Below are positions 34,479 through 46,800 of a DNA stretch of 64,000 nucleotides, piece after piece (positions within the stretch are counted from its first letter, which is position 1; every line of letters starts with the position of its first letter). The stretch comes from Vicia villosa (lineage: Eukaryota; Streptophyta; Magnoliopsida; Fabales; Fabaceae). The notes under the pieces were generated by a model that was not told the origin of the DNA, ran no database searches, and saw nothing but the letters and a program-made list of their open reading frames with translations. Made by a program: the position numbers and the translations under genes. The DNA lies in contig NC_081186.1 of NCBI RefSeq assembly GCF_029867415.1, forward strand, positions 26,725,915 through 26,789,914, in the 5' to 3' direction.

Positions 34479-36600
34479 TCAAAACCCAAGGAGTATGATC
34501 ATGAACATATTTTGTTCCAACACCATGATCTTGAGCTCTTCTAGCAACATCTTTATACATACTGCTTGACACGATGCATACAATGCAGCCACGTACTCAA
34601 CTTCACAAGATGACAAAGCCATACTCCTTTTCTTTCTTGAGCTCCAAGAGATTGGAGCACCTCCAGTCATGAATATATAGCATTCAATACTCTTCTTCTC
34701 GTCTTGATCTCCACTAAAATCTGAATCAGTGTAGCCATATACCTCTGCATCTATGTTGGTACTCTTCTTCCTTGGCATCAACACACCATGATCGATATTA
34801 CCTTTTATGTATCTCAATATCTTTTTAAATGTAGTGAGATGACAATCTTGTGGCTTCTTCATAAGTTTGCTCAATAACCTGACACTTTAATAAATATTTG
34901 GCCTAGTGTTGCATACATATCTTAAGGATCCAATGATTTGTTTGTAAAATGTCGCATTAACAAACTCATAGTTTTTTTCTTTTCCCAACTGTGCTCATGT
35001 CTCCAATAGTGTGATTGTTGTGTTACAGTTGCTCATCTTGAACCTTTTTAAGATATCTCGGGCATACTTCTGCTGGTGCAAGAACATTCATTCACTTGTG
35101 TCTTTAAATTCCACCCCTAAGAAATATGACAAATTCCCTAGGTTTGACATTTCAAATTTATGCATAAGTTTTTACTTGACTCTTTGTATCTCTGCCTCAT
35201 CTGCACCTGTGATCAACAAATCATCCACATACAAGCATAGAATGATTCGAATGACTATGTGTGCATCACTGACATATACTCCATGTTCTGAAATACATGT
35301 TGTGAAACCTAATTTAATCAGGAAGTTGTCTATTCTTCTATTCCAAGCCCTAGGGGATTGCTTTAAGCAATATACAACATTCCTCAATTTTACACCTTAT
35401 GCTTTTGCCCTTTGATTTCGAATCCTGTTAGTTGACAAACATAGACCTTTTCTTCCAATAGTACATTAAAAAATGTTGACTTTACATATAATTGATGTAT
35501 CTTCCATCCTTACTATGTTGTATTCGACACAACAATGATGATTGTTTCCAACCTTGCACCAGGAATATAGACTTCATTGAAGTCAATACCAAGATTTTAT
35601 AAAAAAAACCTCTTGCCACTAGTCTTTCCTTATACTTGGTAATTTCACCACTTGGCCTCGATTTCAGTTTGAACACCCACTTCACATCAATTGGCCTTTT
35701 GCTAGATCTTTCGACATGTTCCCAGATCTCGTTTTTCTAAATGGCCTTGAGTTATTCTTTTATGGATGCCAACCAATTCAAATCAGTCATGGCTTGATCC
35801 AAATTAATTGGTTCTGATTCAACCATCATCACCGCTTCTTCTATGAGATCACCGTCTGCATCAATTTCTCGATCTGGAAATCTCTCATATCCAGCTAGCC
35901 TTGTTAATTCAATTCTTGTTCTAGTCGATCTTCTAACACTCTGCTCAAGTGGCTCTTTATTTTGAGTGGTTATGTCTTCATTTTGCTGGTCTGCTTCAAA
36001 CACAGTTGGGGCTGTCTCTTGCATATGTTGAACTGACTCTTGAGTCCAATTCCACTATTTGCTTTCGTCCACCAAAACATCCCTATTGATCACTAATTTA
36101 TCATTATTTGGCAAATATAACTTTCATGCACCGGTCGAATGATAACCTGTGAACACTATGGTCTGACTTCGATCATCTAGCTTCTTTCTCAATTGCTCAG
36201 GTACATTCCTGAAGAACATTGATCCAAATACTATAAGATGACTAGCATTTGGCTTTTATCCTATCAGAGCATCATTAGGTGTCCTGTCTACTTTCATCTT
36301 GGTTGGACATCTATTAAGTATGTACACTGCCGTCGAAATTGCTTCTCCCCAAAATCTCTTTAGCATTTTTTTAATTTCAACATACTCCTGGCCGTGTTCA
36401 GCATACTTCTATTTTTCCTCTCAGTTATACCATTATGCTGAGGTGTATAGGGTGTAATGACCTCATGCTCTATACCTTCCTTGTTGCAATATTTTGCAAA
36501 TTCCAAAGAGGTGTATTCACCTCCACCATTAGTTGTCAATTTCTTTAGCTTGCATCCACTTTGTTTCTCGACATACAATTTGAAATTCTTGAATTGTATG
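34479..36600 (-). pseudogene. Copia integrase-RT-RNaseH remnants
   Basis: Broken frames in pol order on the minus strand: integrase end (36360-36578; [22 protein letters not shown]), linker (35752-36024), RT start (35482-35685; KWVFKLKSRPSGEITKYKER), RT centre (35172-35387; YCLKQSPRAW, LYVDDLLITG) and RNase H (34479-34874; YTDSDFSGDQDEKKS, ALSSCEVEYVA). The pieces are separated by many stops and frameshifts, indicating an old copy. Confidence 0.9.
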
Positions 36601-38201
36601 TGTAATACGGTGGGAGAACTGACTTTTTAGAAATGTCGCGGTAAGCAAGAGTCGCCACCGACTTTTATTTTATCCAAATTATAGAAAGGCTAAAAGAACA
36701 GAAAAAGACCTTTAAAAAGATTTTGAGTTCGGGGGGTAAATTATACAAAGGGAAGGTTTAAAGCACCCTTTGTATCCATGGTTATCCACAGGCTCTTAAT
36801 TGCTTAGCTCACTTTGTTTTCAAAAATGTTTGTAATGAATAGAAAAAGAGTTTGAATAAGGACTTTAGCTTGTAAAATAAGCGTAGCCTTTTTGAAGGTT
36901 TTTGAAAAAAAGGGAAAGTTTGAATTTAAACCAGAGCAAGCAATTAGAAGCAATTACCCTAAAATTATAAAAAATGTTCTTTTAGCTTTTCAGGGCTATC
37001 CATACCATAAGAGGGTAGAAAGTCCTTTTATTGAATGTAAAGGGTCATCGGAATTATCGTTTGCCATAAGACTGACCCTGCCATAAGAAGGGCAGGTAGT
37101 CTAAGGGAAGGATGTAATAGTCATTCTTAGGCAGCAAGCGAGGATACCTTAGCAATGGGACAATCATCTTATTTCCGAGGCAGCATCGAGGGACAAAATT
37201 GATGATGAATGAACTGAGGGCAACATTTGCTTTAGGTATCCTCGGAATCGAAGGACTTGACTATTTTGTAACAATAAGAGGCAACAAAGTAATAAGGCAA
37301 CAAGGCAGCAAATCATAAGGCAACAGGCAACAAGAGGGGTTACCCAAAAGTGTGTGTGTGGCACAATCAGGTGGTTAGATTCAGTTATTTTATCTTGTAA
37401 TTAGTGATTCTAGGTTAATTCAGGCTTGCACTCCCTAGGATTACTAACCACACAATTAAAATAAAGGCAGAATTAAAAGTTTCTACGCTATTACAATAAA
37501 CACCTGTAGGGCAGAAAAATAAAGGCAGGAAATAACACCTATAACTATTACAAGAAAACTTATTGCGACCTATACATATTTTCTAATATTTAAAAGGAAG
37601 AAAAGTAAATAATTAAATAAAAGCAAAAATTAAAGGCAGAAATTAAATAAAAGTAAAAACTAAATAAAGGCATTCGACAATCATTGGAGTTTTTGAGATG
37701 AGAAAAGAAATTCGCGCGTTAAAAAAACCTCAACAATTATAAGGTGGTAACATATCAAAAATTAAAAGGGTTAGGGAAGACAGTGATTAATAGTCATGAT
37801 GAAAAATAGTTAGTCAAATAAAATTAGGGTTTAAAAACCTAAAAATAATTAATTATCCTAAAATTAAATTATTACCCTAAAAATAAATATTACTCTAAAT
37901 TATTAATTTATATTAAAAAAACAAATTAATTTTATAAAAAAAGATTTTAGAGTGATTTATGAAAATAACATGAATTTTATGGTTTGAGAAAAAAAGATTA
38001 ACGTTTTAGTGAAAATTTAAATAATAAAACAATAAACCAATAATTAAAAAAAATGAATTAAAGAAAAACCAGAATTTAATCTGATATAGTGTGGCTGGAT
38101 TCTATGTGGCTAGGCCTTGAGGGTGCATGATGGGAAAGTGGCCAGCAAAGTTGTTTGGCCAAAACAAGGTAAATGGCCAAAGGAAGTACCTGCAAAGAAG
38201 G

Positions 38202-38276
<75 letters not shown>

Positions 38277-39374
38277 TAATAATAATAATAATAACAACAA
38301 CACTAGAAAAGAATTGGGGTTTAGAAAATTAAATTATGGACAAAATTACAAATAACCTGATTTGACCAAATACCAAAAGGTTTTTGGCCAAATACGAATA
38401 ACCTTGATTTGGCCAAAAGCCAAAAGGCTTTTGGCCAAATACGAATAACCTCCTTGAGGTCAAGGGATAAAGCTCCTTCCAGTTGGCCAATCCATAGGAA
38501 ACCTGTTCATAAACCATACAATGTTACGGTTAGGAAAACAAATGGAAAAATAAAAAAGTGATCAAAATAAAATAAAAAATATATAAAAACCTGATCATAA
38601 ATCAAATAAAATAAGATAACGAAGCTACAAATTTTTTGAGATTTTTTTGAAAATATGAAAATAGAAATTAAATCAAATAAAATAGAAAAACGAGTAATTT
38701 GCGATTTTGAGCGTCAAAATCCTTTAGCATTCAATTCTAAAGGAGTATTGTTCCTCGATTTTTTTATGAACTTCTGGAAAAAATTCGGAGCAAATCGAAA
38801 CAGTAGTTTCAGAATTCGGCTTATAGGCTAGAAAATTTATCACTCTGCTGCAACCGGAATTAGAGTGACAGAAGATTATTCGTAATGGTCAGAAAGGATG
38901 GTAAAGAGTTTTTTGTGGATGGGTGTTTAATCATGAGAGTTGTCGATTGTTAGTGTATGGGAATGGGGAATTTGGTAGAGGTGAATGGTTGGTGAATGGT
39001 TAAAAATAAGGGTTGTTAGTTATTTATAAGAAAACATTAGGTTAAAAGGAAGATGGACTTGGACCTCACTAAGAGCTTAATTTATTTTATTTTCTTTATT
39101 TTGAATTATTTAAATGAATAAATCAAAACAACTACAATAAAACAATTTAAGGGATGATTGGATTAAAACTATGGCCCAATAATGAATTTGCTCAATTTGG
39201 ATTTTATGCACTGACTCAAAATTTCCCAACTTTCACCAGCCATAATTTTCTCAGTTCTCATTATTTGGGAATAATTTTGTATTTGTTGGAAAGCTTAGGG
39301 TGTCCTCTTCAATTATTTTCGTATTTGAATATTTTTGTCTTTAAAAATGAGGGGGCAAATTTTGGGGTATGACA
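36601..39374 (-). repeat. LTR of the first Tat/Ogre-like element (2774 bp)
   Basis: The left border TGTAATACGG truncates copia coding sequence; the right border TATGACA abuts the purine tract. The first several hundred bases, including GTCGCCACCGACTTTTATTT, align with 52908 onward at clearly lower identity than the paired LTRs elsewhere in the window, so the two are different insertions. It includes a large (ATA)n tract. Short frames are AT-rich noise. Confidence 0.75.
38202..38293. repeat. (ATA)n microsatellite
   Basis: About 30 ATA units with one interruption near 38275, inside the Tat/Ogre-like LTR. Confidence 0.95.
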
Positions 39375-39811
39375 GCTGCCCCTGTTCAATCTTCTTAAAC
39401 CTGTGGATGTAGAATGGTTTATGTTCCTGTCGGAATCTGAAGGTGGAAGATGATTGAACACTAGAATATCCAGAAATTTGCACTATCGGGGATGGGCTTA
39501 GAGATGCCACCCAGTTATTGAGAGAATTGATTGAGATGGGCTTAACAAGATGCCATCTGGATGTTGGGAGTATGAAGTGGGCTTAAAAATGCCACCTGAC
39601 TTGATAGGTTGAAAGTCAGAATGAGTCGTTCGTTAGACCGTATCTGAAAGGATATACTTAGGATGGGTCGTATGTTACACTGAATCCATTGTATTGTTAA
39701 GTGTCAAAGTAAGTCGTACGTCAGGCTATACTTTTAGGACGAGTCATACGCTAGACTGGGTCCAGTTTGCATTGTTAAATTTCTGGAAAAGTACGTTAGA
39801 TCTTAAGAAGA

Positions 39812-40023
39812 TGATTATCTCTGAACTATCTCTGGAGAATACCCGGAACTAAGTATCATAATTAAATCTTTGTCTTGATTATCTTTGAACTATCTCTGGA
39901 GAATACCCGGAACTAAGTATCAGAACTAAATCTCTGTCTTGATTATCTCTGAACTATCTCTGGAAGATATCCAAAATTAAGCATCAGAATTAAATCTTTG
40001 TCTTGATTATCTCTGAACTATCT
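39812..40023. repeat. 63-bp tandem repeat in the 3'UTR of the first Tat/Ogre-like element
   Basis: Units beginning GATTATCTCTGAACTATC start near 39812, 39876, 39940 and 40003. The last is cut off at 40023 by the start of another LTR. Confidence 0.88.
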
Positions 40024-40405
40024 GTCATACCCTAATTTTGACCCCCCCCTGAGATGTCATATCTTCTAACTTTTCATCAAAGTCAAAGCAGATACTCAGA
40101 GCAGTCACTTATTCATCTGGTACTTAGTCGAGGGTGTTCAAGAACAAAAGAACTCAGGAAAAGGATCAATCAGAAAAAGAGATGGTTTCTAACACAACTA
40201 TGGGACTCAAAAGCTTCATTCTATTCACCTATGATTGATTAGATACCCATCACCTGGACTCAGGATTGCTTACCTCACCAGTCTAGGGTTTTGAGCTCAT
40301 CAAGGACTAAAATTAGGGATCACATTTGGGAAACCCTAGAAAGCTCAAGGGCATCACTCAAAGACTTCAATCATCCTCAATTAGTTCATATGACAATGTC
40401 CATAG
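40024..40405 (+). repeat. Start of another gypsy-like LTR, split by the SIRE insertion
   Basis: Begins TGTCATACCCTAATTTTGA directly inside the 63-bp tandem array and reads on the plus strand. It is interrupted at 40405 by the SIRE element; across the CATAG duplication it continues at 50046. Family uncertain. Confidence 0.55.
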
Positions 40406-41617
40406 TGAAGGATAGAAAAACACTTAGAAAGGGGGGGTTTGAATAAGTGTAGTCTAAAAACTTGAACGATAAAAACAATATGCACAGTTATTTTTATCCT
40501 GGTTCGTTGTTAACTAAACTACTCCAGTCCACCCTCACGGAGTGATTTACCTCACCTGAGGATTTAATCCACTAATCGCAACAGATTACAATGGTTTTCC
40601 ACTTAGTCCGCGACCAAGTCTTCTAGAGTATCCTGATCACAACCTGATCACTCCAGGAACAAATGCTTAGACACAAGCTAAGACTTTCTTAGAGTATCCT
40701 GACCACCACGTGATCACTCTAATTACAACTGCTTAGACACAAGCTAAGACTTCCTAGAGTATCCTGATCAACACTTGATCACTCTAGTTACTTACAAATT
40801 AATGTAATCAAATAAGAGTTTTACAATGCTTCTTAAAAGCTATAATCACAACAGTGATATTTCTCTTAACGTTTAAGCTTAATCTCACTAATATATTACA
40901 ACAGCAATGTAGTGAGCTTTGATGAAGATGAAGTTTCTGAGCTTTGAATTTGAACAGCGTTTCAGCAAGTCTTTCAGAATAATTTAGTTCAGAATTCGTG
41001 TACTTGCTTCTCATCAGAACTTCATATTTATAGGCGTTTGAGAAGATGACCGTTGGGCGCATTTAATGCTTTGCGTATTCCGTACAGCTTTGCATTTAAT
41101 GTTTCACGCTTTTGTCAACTACCTCGAGCCTTGTTCACGCTGTGTCTACTGACGTTGCCTTTAATAGCTTCCAACGTTCCTTTTGTCAGTCAGCGTAGCC
41201 TGCCACCTGTACTTTCTTCTGATCTGATGTTTGTGAATATAATATTTGAATATCATCAGAGTCAAACAGCTTGGTGCATAGCATCTTCTTGTCTTCTGAC
41301 CTTGAAGTGCTTCTGAGCGTGATACCATCAGAACTTCAGTGCTTCTGCTTCTGATCTCAAGTTCTTCTGATGCTTCCATAGACCCATGTTCTGATTCTGC
41401 CTTGACCATCTTCTGATGTCTTGCCAGACCATGTTCTGATGTTGCATGCTGAACCTTCTGAGACAAAGCTTCTGAGCGCTGATTTGTGCATACTCTTTAT
41501 ATATTTCCTGAAATGGAATTTGCAATGTATTAGAGTACCACATTATCTCACACAAAATTCATATCCTTGCTATCATCAAAACTAAGAATATTGATCAGAA
41601 CAAATCTTGTTCTAACA
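40406..41617 (-). repeat. 3' LTR of the SIRE-type element (1212 bp)
   Basis: Element-sense ends TGTTAGAACAAG...CTATCCTTCA. A TATAAATA box lies on the minus strand at 41025-41032. The inner border abuts the purine tract. Confidence 0.95.
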
Positions 41618-41635
41618 ATCTCCCCCTTTTTGATG
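41618..41635 (-). other. Polypurine tract of the SIRE-type element
   Basis: In element sense ATCAAAAAGGGGGAGAT directly before the 3' LTR. Similar motifs recur nearby at about 41732, 41752, 41772 and 42767. Confidence 0.85.
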
Positions 41636-43803
41636 ATGACAAAAACATATATAAATGATATGAATTTGCGATCAGAAAGAGCAGACGGCTAAAGACAAAT
41701 TACACAGCTATAGCATAAGCATGTGAATATGTCTCCCCCTGAGATTAACAATCTCCCCCTGAGATGAATAATCTCCCCCTGAAATAAATACTCGAAGAAC
41801 TTTAATAATAAAAGACTTCCCTGATTATTTCGGTAGAGACGATCACATAAGCTTCTGTCTTCTGATAATTCATAGCTTCTGACTTCTGCTTCCATTGGAC
41901 AGCTTCAGAACTTGAATTTCTTTAGATCCCTAGAACACTCACAGCTTCTGATTCCTGCTTCCATTTAGGACAGCTTCAGAACTTGAATTTCTTTGATCTT
42001 CAGAACATTCACAGCTTCTGATTCCTGCTTCCATTTAGGACAGCTTCAGAACTTGAATTTCTTTGATCTCCAGAACATTCACAGCTTCTGATTCATGCTT
42101 CCATTTAGGACAGCTTCAGAACTTGAGTTTTCTGGATCTTTAGAACATTCACAGCTTCTGATTTCTGCTTCCCTCGGATAGCTTCAGAGCTTTGAATTTC
42201 TTCTTACATCACTTCATGCTAGATTGTATCAGAACATTGTTGAATGTACCAGAGCATCATCAGAGCATCTCTACATCCTGAAATGTTACAGAACAAAACT
42301 AAACGACAAAAGTCAACATGAATGAGTTAGAACATAAAATGTGTATCAGAACACAAAATATGTATCAGAGCCATATAAGCCATATAGAATATATCAGATC
42401 CAATAGACAATGTATCAGAGCAAATAGACAATGATTTGGATCATATTCTATTATCAGAATTTCTGATCATTCTTCTTTCTTGCTTCTGATTCTGAAGCTT
42501 CCTAGCACTCAGCTTGCTTCAAGTATCCAAGAGCTATTTCTGATCATTCTTCCTTCTTGCTTCTGATTCTGAAGCTTCCTAGCACTCAGCTTGCTTCATC
42601 ATCTCGTTGCTTCTTATCATCTCGTTGCTTCTTATGTTGATCTTGAATCTTTGATTCCTGCAACAACACAACTTAAAAACATAGAACTTTGCAAGTTCTG
42701 TTAGTAAATGTGGAGCCTTTTTACTCGGTAACTGATAATATTAATCAGATCATTTATCATATATTTTCTCCCCCTTTTTGTCATAACATCAAAAAGCATA
42801 AAAGATTCAGATGTAAGCACAGGACAAATGGAAAGAAACATAAATAACTTTTCATTGATTTCAACAAGAAGGATTACAAAAGGTGAATGCACAAAACAGA
42901 TGCAACAAGGAAAGAAAAATACAAAGACCAAAAGCCTAAGACTCTATCCTACGCAAAGACTGCGCAAACAACTCAAGAACCCTCTGGTCTTCAGTTTGTT
43001 CAGCCATGAAAGCTTGAAAACTCTTCATGCCTGTCCATACTAGAACCTCCACTGTAGGAGAGATCCAAGAGACCAAAGAGGAAGTGAGGGACAGTTCATA
43101 GACAGGGAGCTAATGTTGCAAACGGGCTCCAGTGACTCAAGAAGGTCTTCTTCCTTTCGATAGATGTTGATAACAACATTGAAGAAGAGATCTGTTTTGA
43201 AAGAGACTTGGAGAGCCATCCCAAGATATGCTTCACATCCTGTAACTGATTAACCCTTCCATCCGTTCTCATTGAGTTGAAAGGATTCATGATGAACGCT
43301 AGGTTGAAGATGAATGAACTAGGGTTTATGCCAAAGAAAAACTTTGTTGGACAAGAGAGAAAAAGAAAGAGAAAGAGAAAGAGAGCCAAGACTTATTGAA
43401 AAAAAGATGCAACAAAATGAAGGAATAAATAGAGGGAAAAGGAAGAGGGAAACGTTCGAGGAATATAAAAAAGAAAAGAAGGACAATACAAGAAATGATG
43501 AATGGCATTTAATGTAACATGACGTGAGGAGAGATAATAATGACAAAAGACGAGATTTGCACAGTTACCTAAGTAGACGTCCCCTCAACTGCACGCACGC
43601 TTGTCCAGAAATAGTGAACACGTGTTTACCATCTGGATAGCCAGTTACAGCTGTTTTGCTTTTAAAGAGATTCTGAATCAACTTAGACAATGAAACGTTA
43701 GTAATAACTGAATCACAATTTCTAATTGATTTCAATCAGAACTTCTTATAAAAAATCCAATTTCATTTCAGAAGATACTCATACATAAAATCTTCTCATC
43801 TAC
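41636..43803 (-). other. Long 3' non-coding region of the SIRE-type element
   Basis: Between the pol stop and the purine tract. It contains the 70-bp repeat, extra purine-tract-like motifs, a duplicated segment around 42461-42525 and 42539-42600 (TTCTTGCTTCTGATTCTGAA), and a purine-rich stretch near 43355-43480. Some SIRE elements carry an envelope-like ORF here; none is visible in this copy. Confidence 0.75.
41870..42205. repeat. 70-bp tandem repeat in the SIRE 3' non-coding region
   Basis: Units beginning ACAGCTTCTGATTCCTGCTT start at 41941, 42011, 42081 and 42151, with a shorter diverged unit before them from about 41872. Each ends with an AGAACATTC-like stretch. Confidence 0.9.
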
Positions 43804-46800
43804 TCATTCTGGGCATAAATCCATACTGATATTCTTCAGAATGAACTTAAACCTATCTTCAGCAAGGGGTTTTGTAAAGATATCAGCCCATTGATGGTCT
43901 GTATCCACAAAGTTTAAAGATATAACACCCTTCTGAACATAGTCCCTTATGAAATGATGTTTAATCTCAATATGTTTAGCTTTTGAATGTAAAATAGGAT
44001 TCTTAGATAAACATATAGCAGAAGTATTATCACAGAAAATAGGAATGTTACTCTCATATATCTGATAATCTTCCAGCTGACTTCTCATCCAGAGCATTTG
44101 TGTGCTACAACCAGCAGCAGCAACATATCCTGCTTCTGTTGTTGAAAGGGCAATAGTAGCTTGCTTCTTGCTATACCATGAGATCAGATGACTTCCAAGA
44201 AATTGACAACTTCCAGAAGTGCTCTTTCTTTCTATTCTATCTCCAGCATAGTCAGCATCACAGAATCCTACTAAGTTGTAGTCTTTAGATCTTCTGTAAA
44301 CTAAACCAACATTAGTAGTACCTTTTAGATACCTTAGAATTCTCTTAACCGCTGTTAAATGAGATTCTCTTGGATCTGATTGGAATCGAGCACACAAACA
44401 AACACTAAAGAGAATGTCAGGTCTAGAAGCAGTTAGATATAGAAGAGATCCAATCATACCTCTGTACAACTTCTGATCTACCTTCTTACTTACCTCATCC
44501 TTACCCAGTACACATGTTGGATGCATAGGAGTTTTGGCTTCTTTGCTTTCAGAAAGATTAAACTTCTTCAGAAGTTCTTTCACATACTTCGTTTGATGAA
44601 CATAGGTTCCATCGGAAGTTTGGTTGATTTGAATCCCAAGGAAATACTTGAGTTCTCCCATCATGCTCATTTCAAATTCAGCCTGCATAGACTCAGCAAA
44701 CTCCTTTCCAAGTGTAGCATTAGATGTTCCAAAGATAATATCATCAACATATATTTGACAAATTAAAATATCCTTTTTAAATGTTTTACAAAAGAGAGTA
44801 GTGTCCACTTTTCCTCTAGTGAAATCATTTTCCAGAAGGAAAGAACTCAAACGTTCATACCAAGCTCTGGGAGCTTGTTTCAATCCGTATAATGATTTCT
44901 TTAATTTGAAAACATGATTTGGAGACATGGAGTCTTCAAAACCAGGAGGTTGGTGAACATAAACTTCTTCATCTATATAACCATTTAAGAAGGCACTCTT
45001 GACATCCATCTGATAAAGAGTGATGTTGTGTTGAGTGGCAAAAGAAATTAATAGACGAATAGATTCTAACCTGGCCACTGGTGCAAAGGTTTCTGTATAA
45101 TCAATCCCTTCTTGCTGACTATACCCCTGAGCAACCAGTCTGGCTTTGTTTCTTACCACTTCACCTTTCTCACTTAGCTTATTTCTGAAAACCCACTTAG
45201 TACCGATGATGTTAAATCCTTTTGGTCTAGGAACCAAGTCCCATACATCATTCCTTGTAAACTGATTTAGTTCTTCTTGCATGGCAATTATCCAGTCTGG
45301 ATCTTCTAGAGCTTGATCAACAGAAGTTGGCTCGATCAAAGAAACAAGACCTAATTGACATTCTGCATTGTTCTTAAGGAATGCCCTTGTTCTGATGGGA
45401 TCATCTTTCTTTCCAAGGATCACATCTTCTGAATGAGCTGAGGCAAGTCTAGGTGATCTTCTGATAGTTGGTTCTTCAGAAATCCTAAGATTCTCTAAAG
45501 ATGCAGCAACTTGATCTTCTAATCCATTGCTTCTGAGACTTCCAGCTTCTGCAGCATTGCTTCTTGGTTTTACTGCTTCTGATATATCAATATCAAAATC
45601 TGCAAAATTCTCAAACTGCTTTGGTTTTTCAAGACCAAGCTTATCATCAAACCTGATATTGATTGATTCTTCTACAATCAATGTTTCAGTATTGTATACT
45701 CTGTAGCCTTTAGAGCGTTCAAAATATCCAAGAAGGAAACACTTTTGTGCTTTAGAATCAAACATACCAAGATGATCTTTAGTATTCAGAATAAAACATA
45801 CACATCCAAAAGGATGGAAATATGAAATGTTGGGCTTTCTGTTCTTCCACAATTCATAAGGAGTCTTATTTAGAATAGGTCTGATAGAGATTCTATTCTG
45901 AATATAGCATGCAGTGTTAATTGCTTCTGCCCAGAAATGCTTAGCCATATTGGTTTCATTGATCATGGTTCTGGCCATTTCTTGTAGAGTCCTATTCTTT
46001 CGCTCTACAACTCCATTTTGCTGTGGAGTTCTGGGGCAAGAGAAATCATGGGCAATACCATTTTCTTTGAAGAACTCCTCAAGGAATCTGTTCTCAAATT
46101 CGCCACCATGATCACTTCTGACCTTTATGATTTTACACTCTTTCTCAGATTGAATCTGAGTGCAGAATTCAAAGAACACTGAATGAGACGCATCCTTGTG
46201 TTTCAAGAACTTTACCCACGTCCAGCGGCTATAATCATCAACGATGACTAATCCATATTTCTTCCCTCTGACAGATGCTGTTTTGACTGGGCCAAACAGA
46301 TCAATGTGCAAGAGTTCTAATGGCCTTGAGGTAGAAACAACATTCTTAGACTTGAATGCAGGTCTGGAGAACTTGCCCTTCTGACATGCTTCACAAAGAG
46401 CATCTGATTTGAATTTCAGATTTGGGAGTCCTCTGACTAGATTTAGTTTGTTAATCTGAGAAATCTTTCTCAAACTAGCATGACCTAATCTTCTGTGCCA
46501 GACCCATTGCTCTTCAGAAACAGACATAAGACAAGTCACCTTCTGCTTCTCAAGATCAGAAAGATCAATCTTATAAATGTTGTTCTTCCTCTTGCTTGTA
46601 AATAGGATTGAGCCATCCTTCTGACTCACAGCCTTGCAAGACATTTGGTTGAAGATTATATCATAACCATTGTCACTTAATTGACTTATGGACAATAAGT
46701 TATGCGTTAATCCTTCAACAAGAAGTACATTAGTTATGGAAGGAGAGTTACCAAGACTTATGGTTCCAGAGCCAATGATTTTGCCCTTCTGATCTCCTCC

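Larger units (their letters stand above)
34025..36600 (-). mobile_element. Ty1/copia fragment (possibly Ale/Retrofit type), decayed
   Basis: Pieces of copia pol on the minus strand (34479-36600) with a candidate 166-bp 3' LTR at the left (34025-34190, TGTTGGA...TTCCAACA). The 5' part is missing: coding sequence stops at 36600, where a Tat/Ogre-like LTR begins. No second LTR or duplication is in the window. Confidence 0.8.
36601..40023 (-). mobile_element. Tat/Ogre-like gypsy element: 3' LTR and 3'UTR only
   Basis: A 2774-bp LTR (36601-39374) in minus orientation, followed inwards by a purine tract (39375-39389, TTGAACAGGGGCAGC in element sense) and a repeat-rich 3'UTR to 40023, where another LTR begins. 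LTR ends are TGTCATACCCC...CCGTATTACA. The same LTR type recurs at 52908-56720. Ends, purine tract and tandemly repeated 3'UTR fit the Tat/Ogre lineage common in legumes. No coding region of this copy is present. Confidence 0.7.

Noticed and set aside
38117..38332. Poly-Asn/poly-Tyr proteins over the (ATA)n tract
   Set aside because: Pure translation of a microsatellite.
42701..43546. Envelope-like ORF sought in the SIRE 3' region
   Set aside because: Only short hydrophobic frames antisense to a purine-rich tract; no continuous ORF with signal or fusion-type features.
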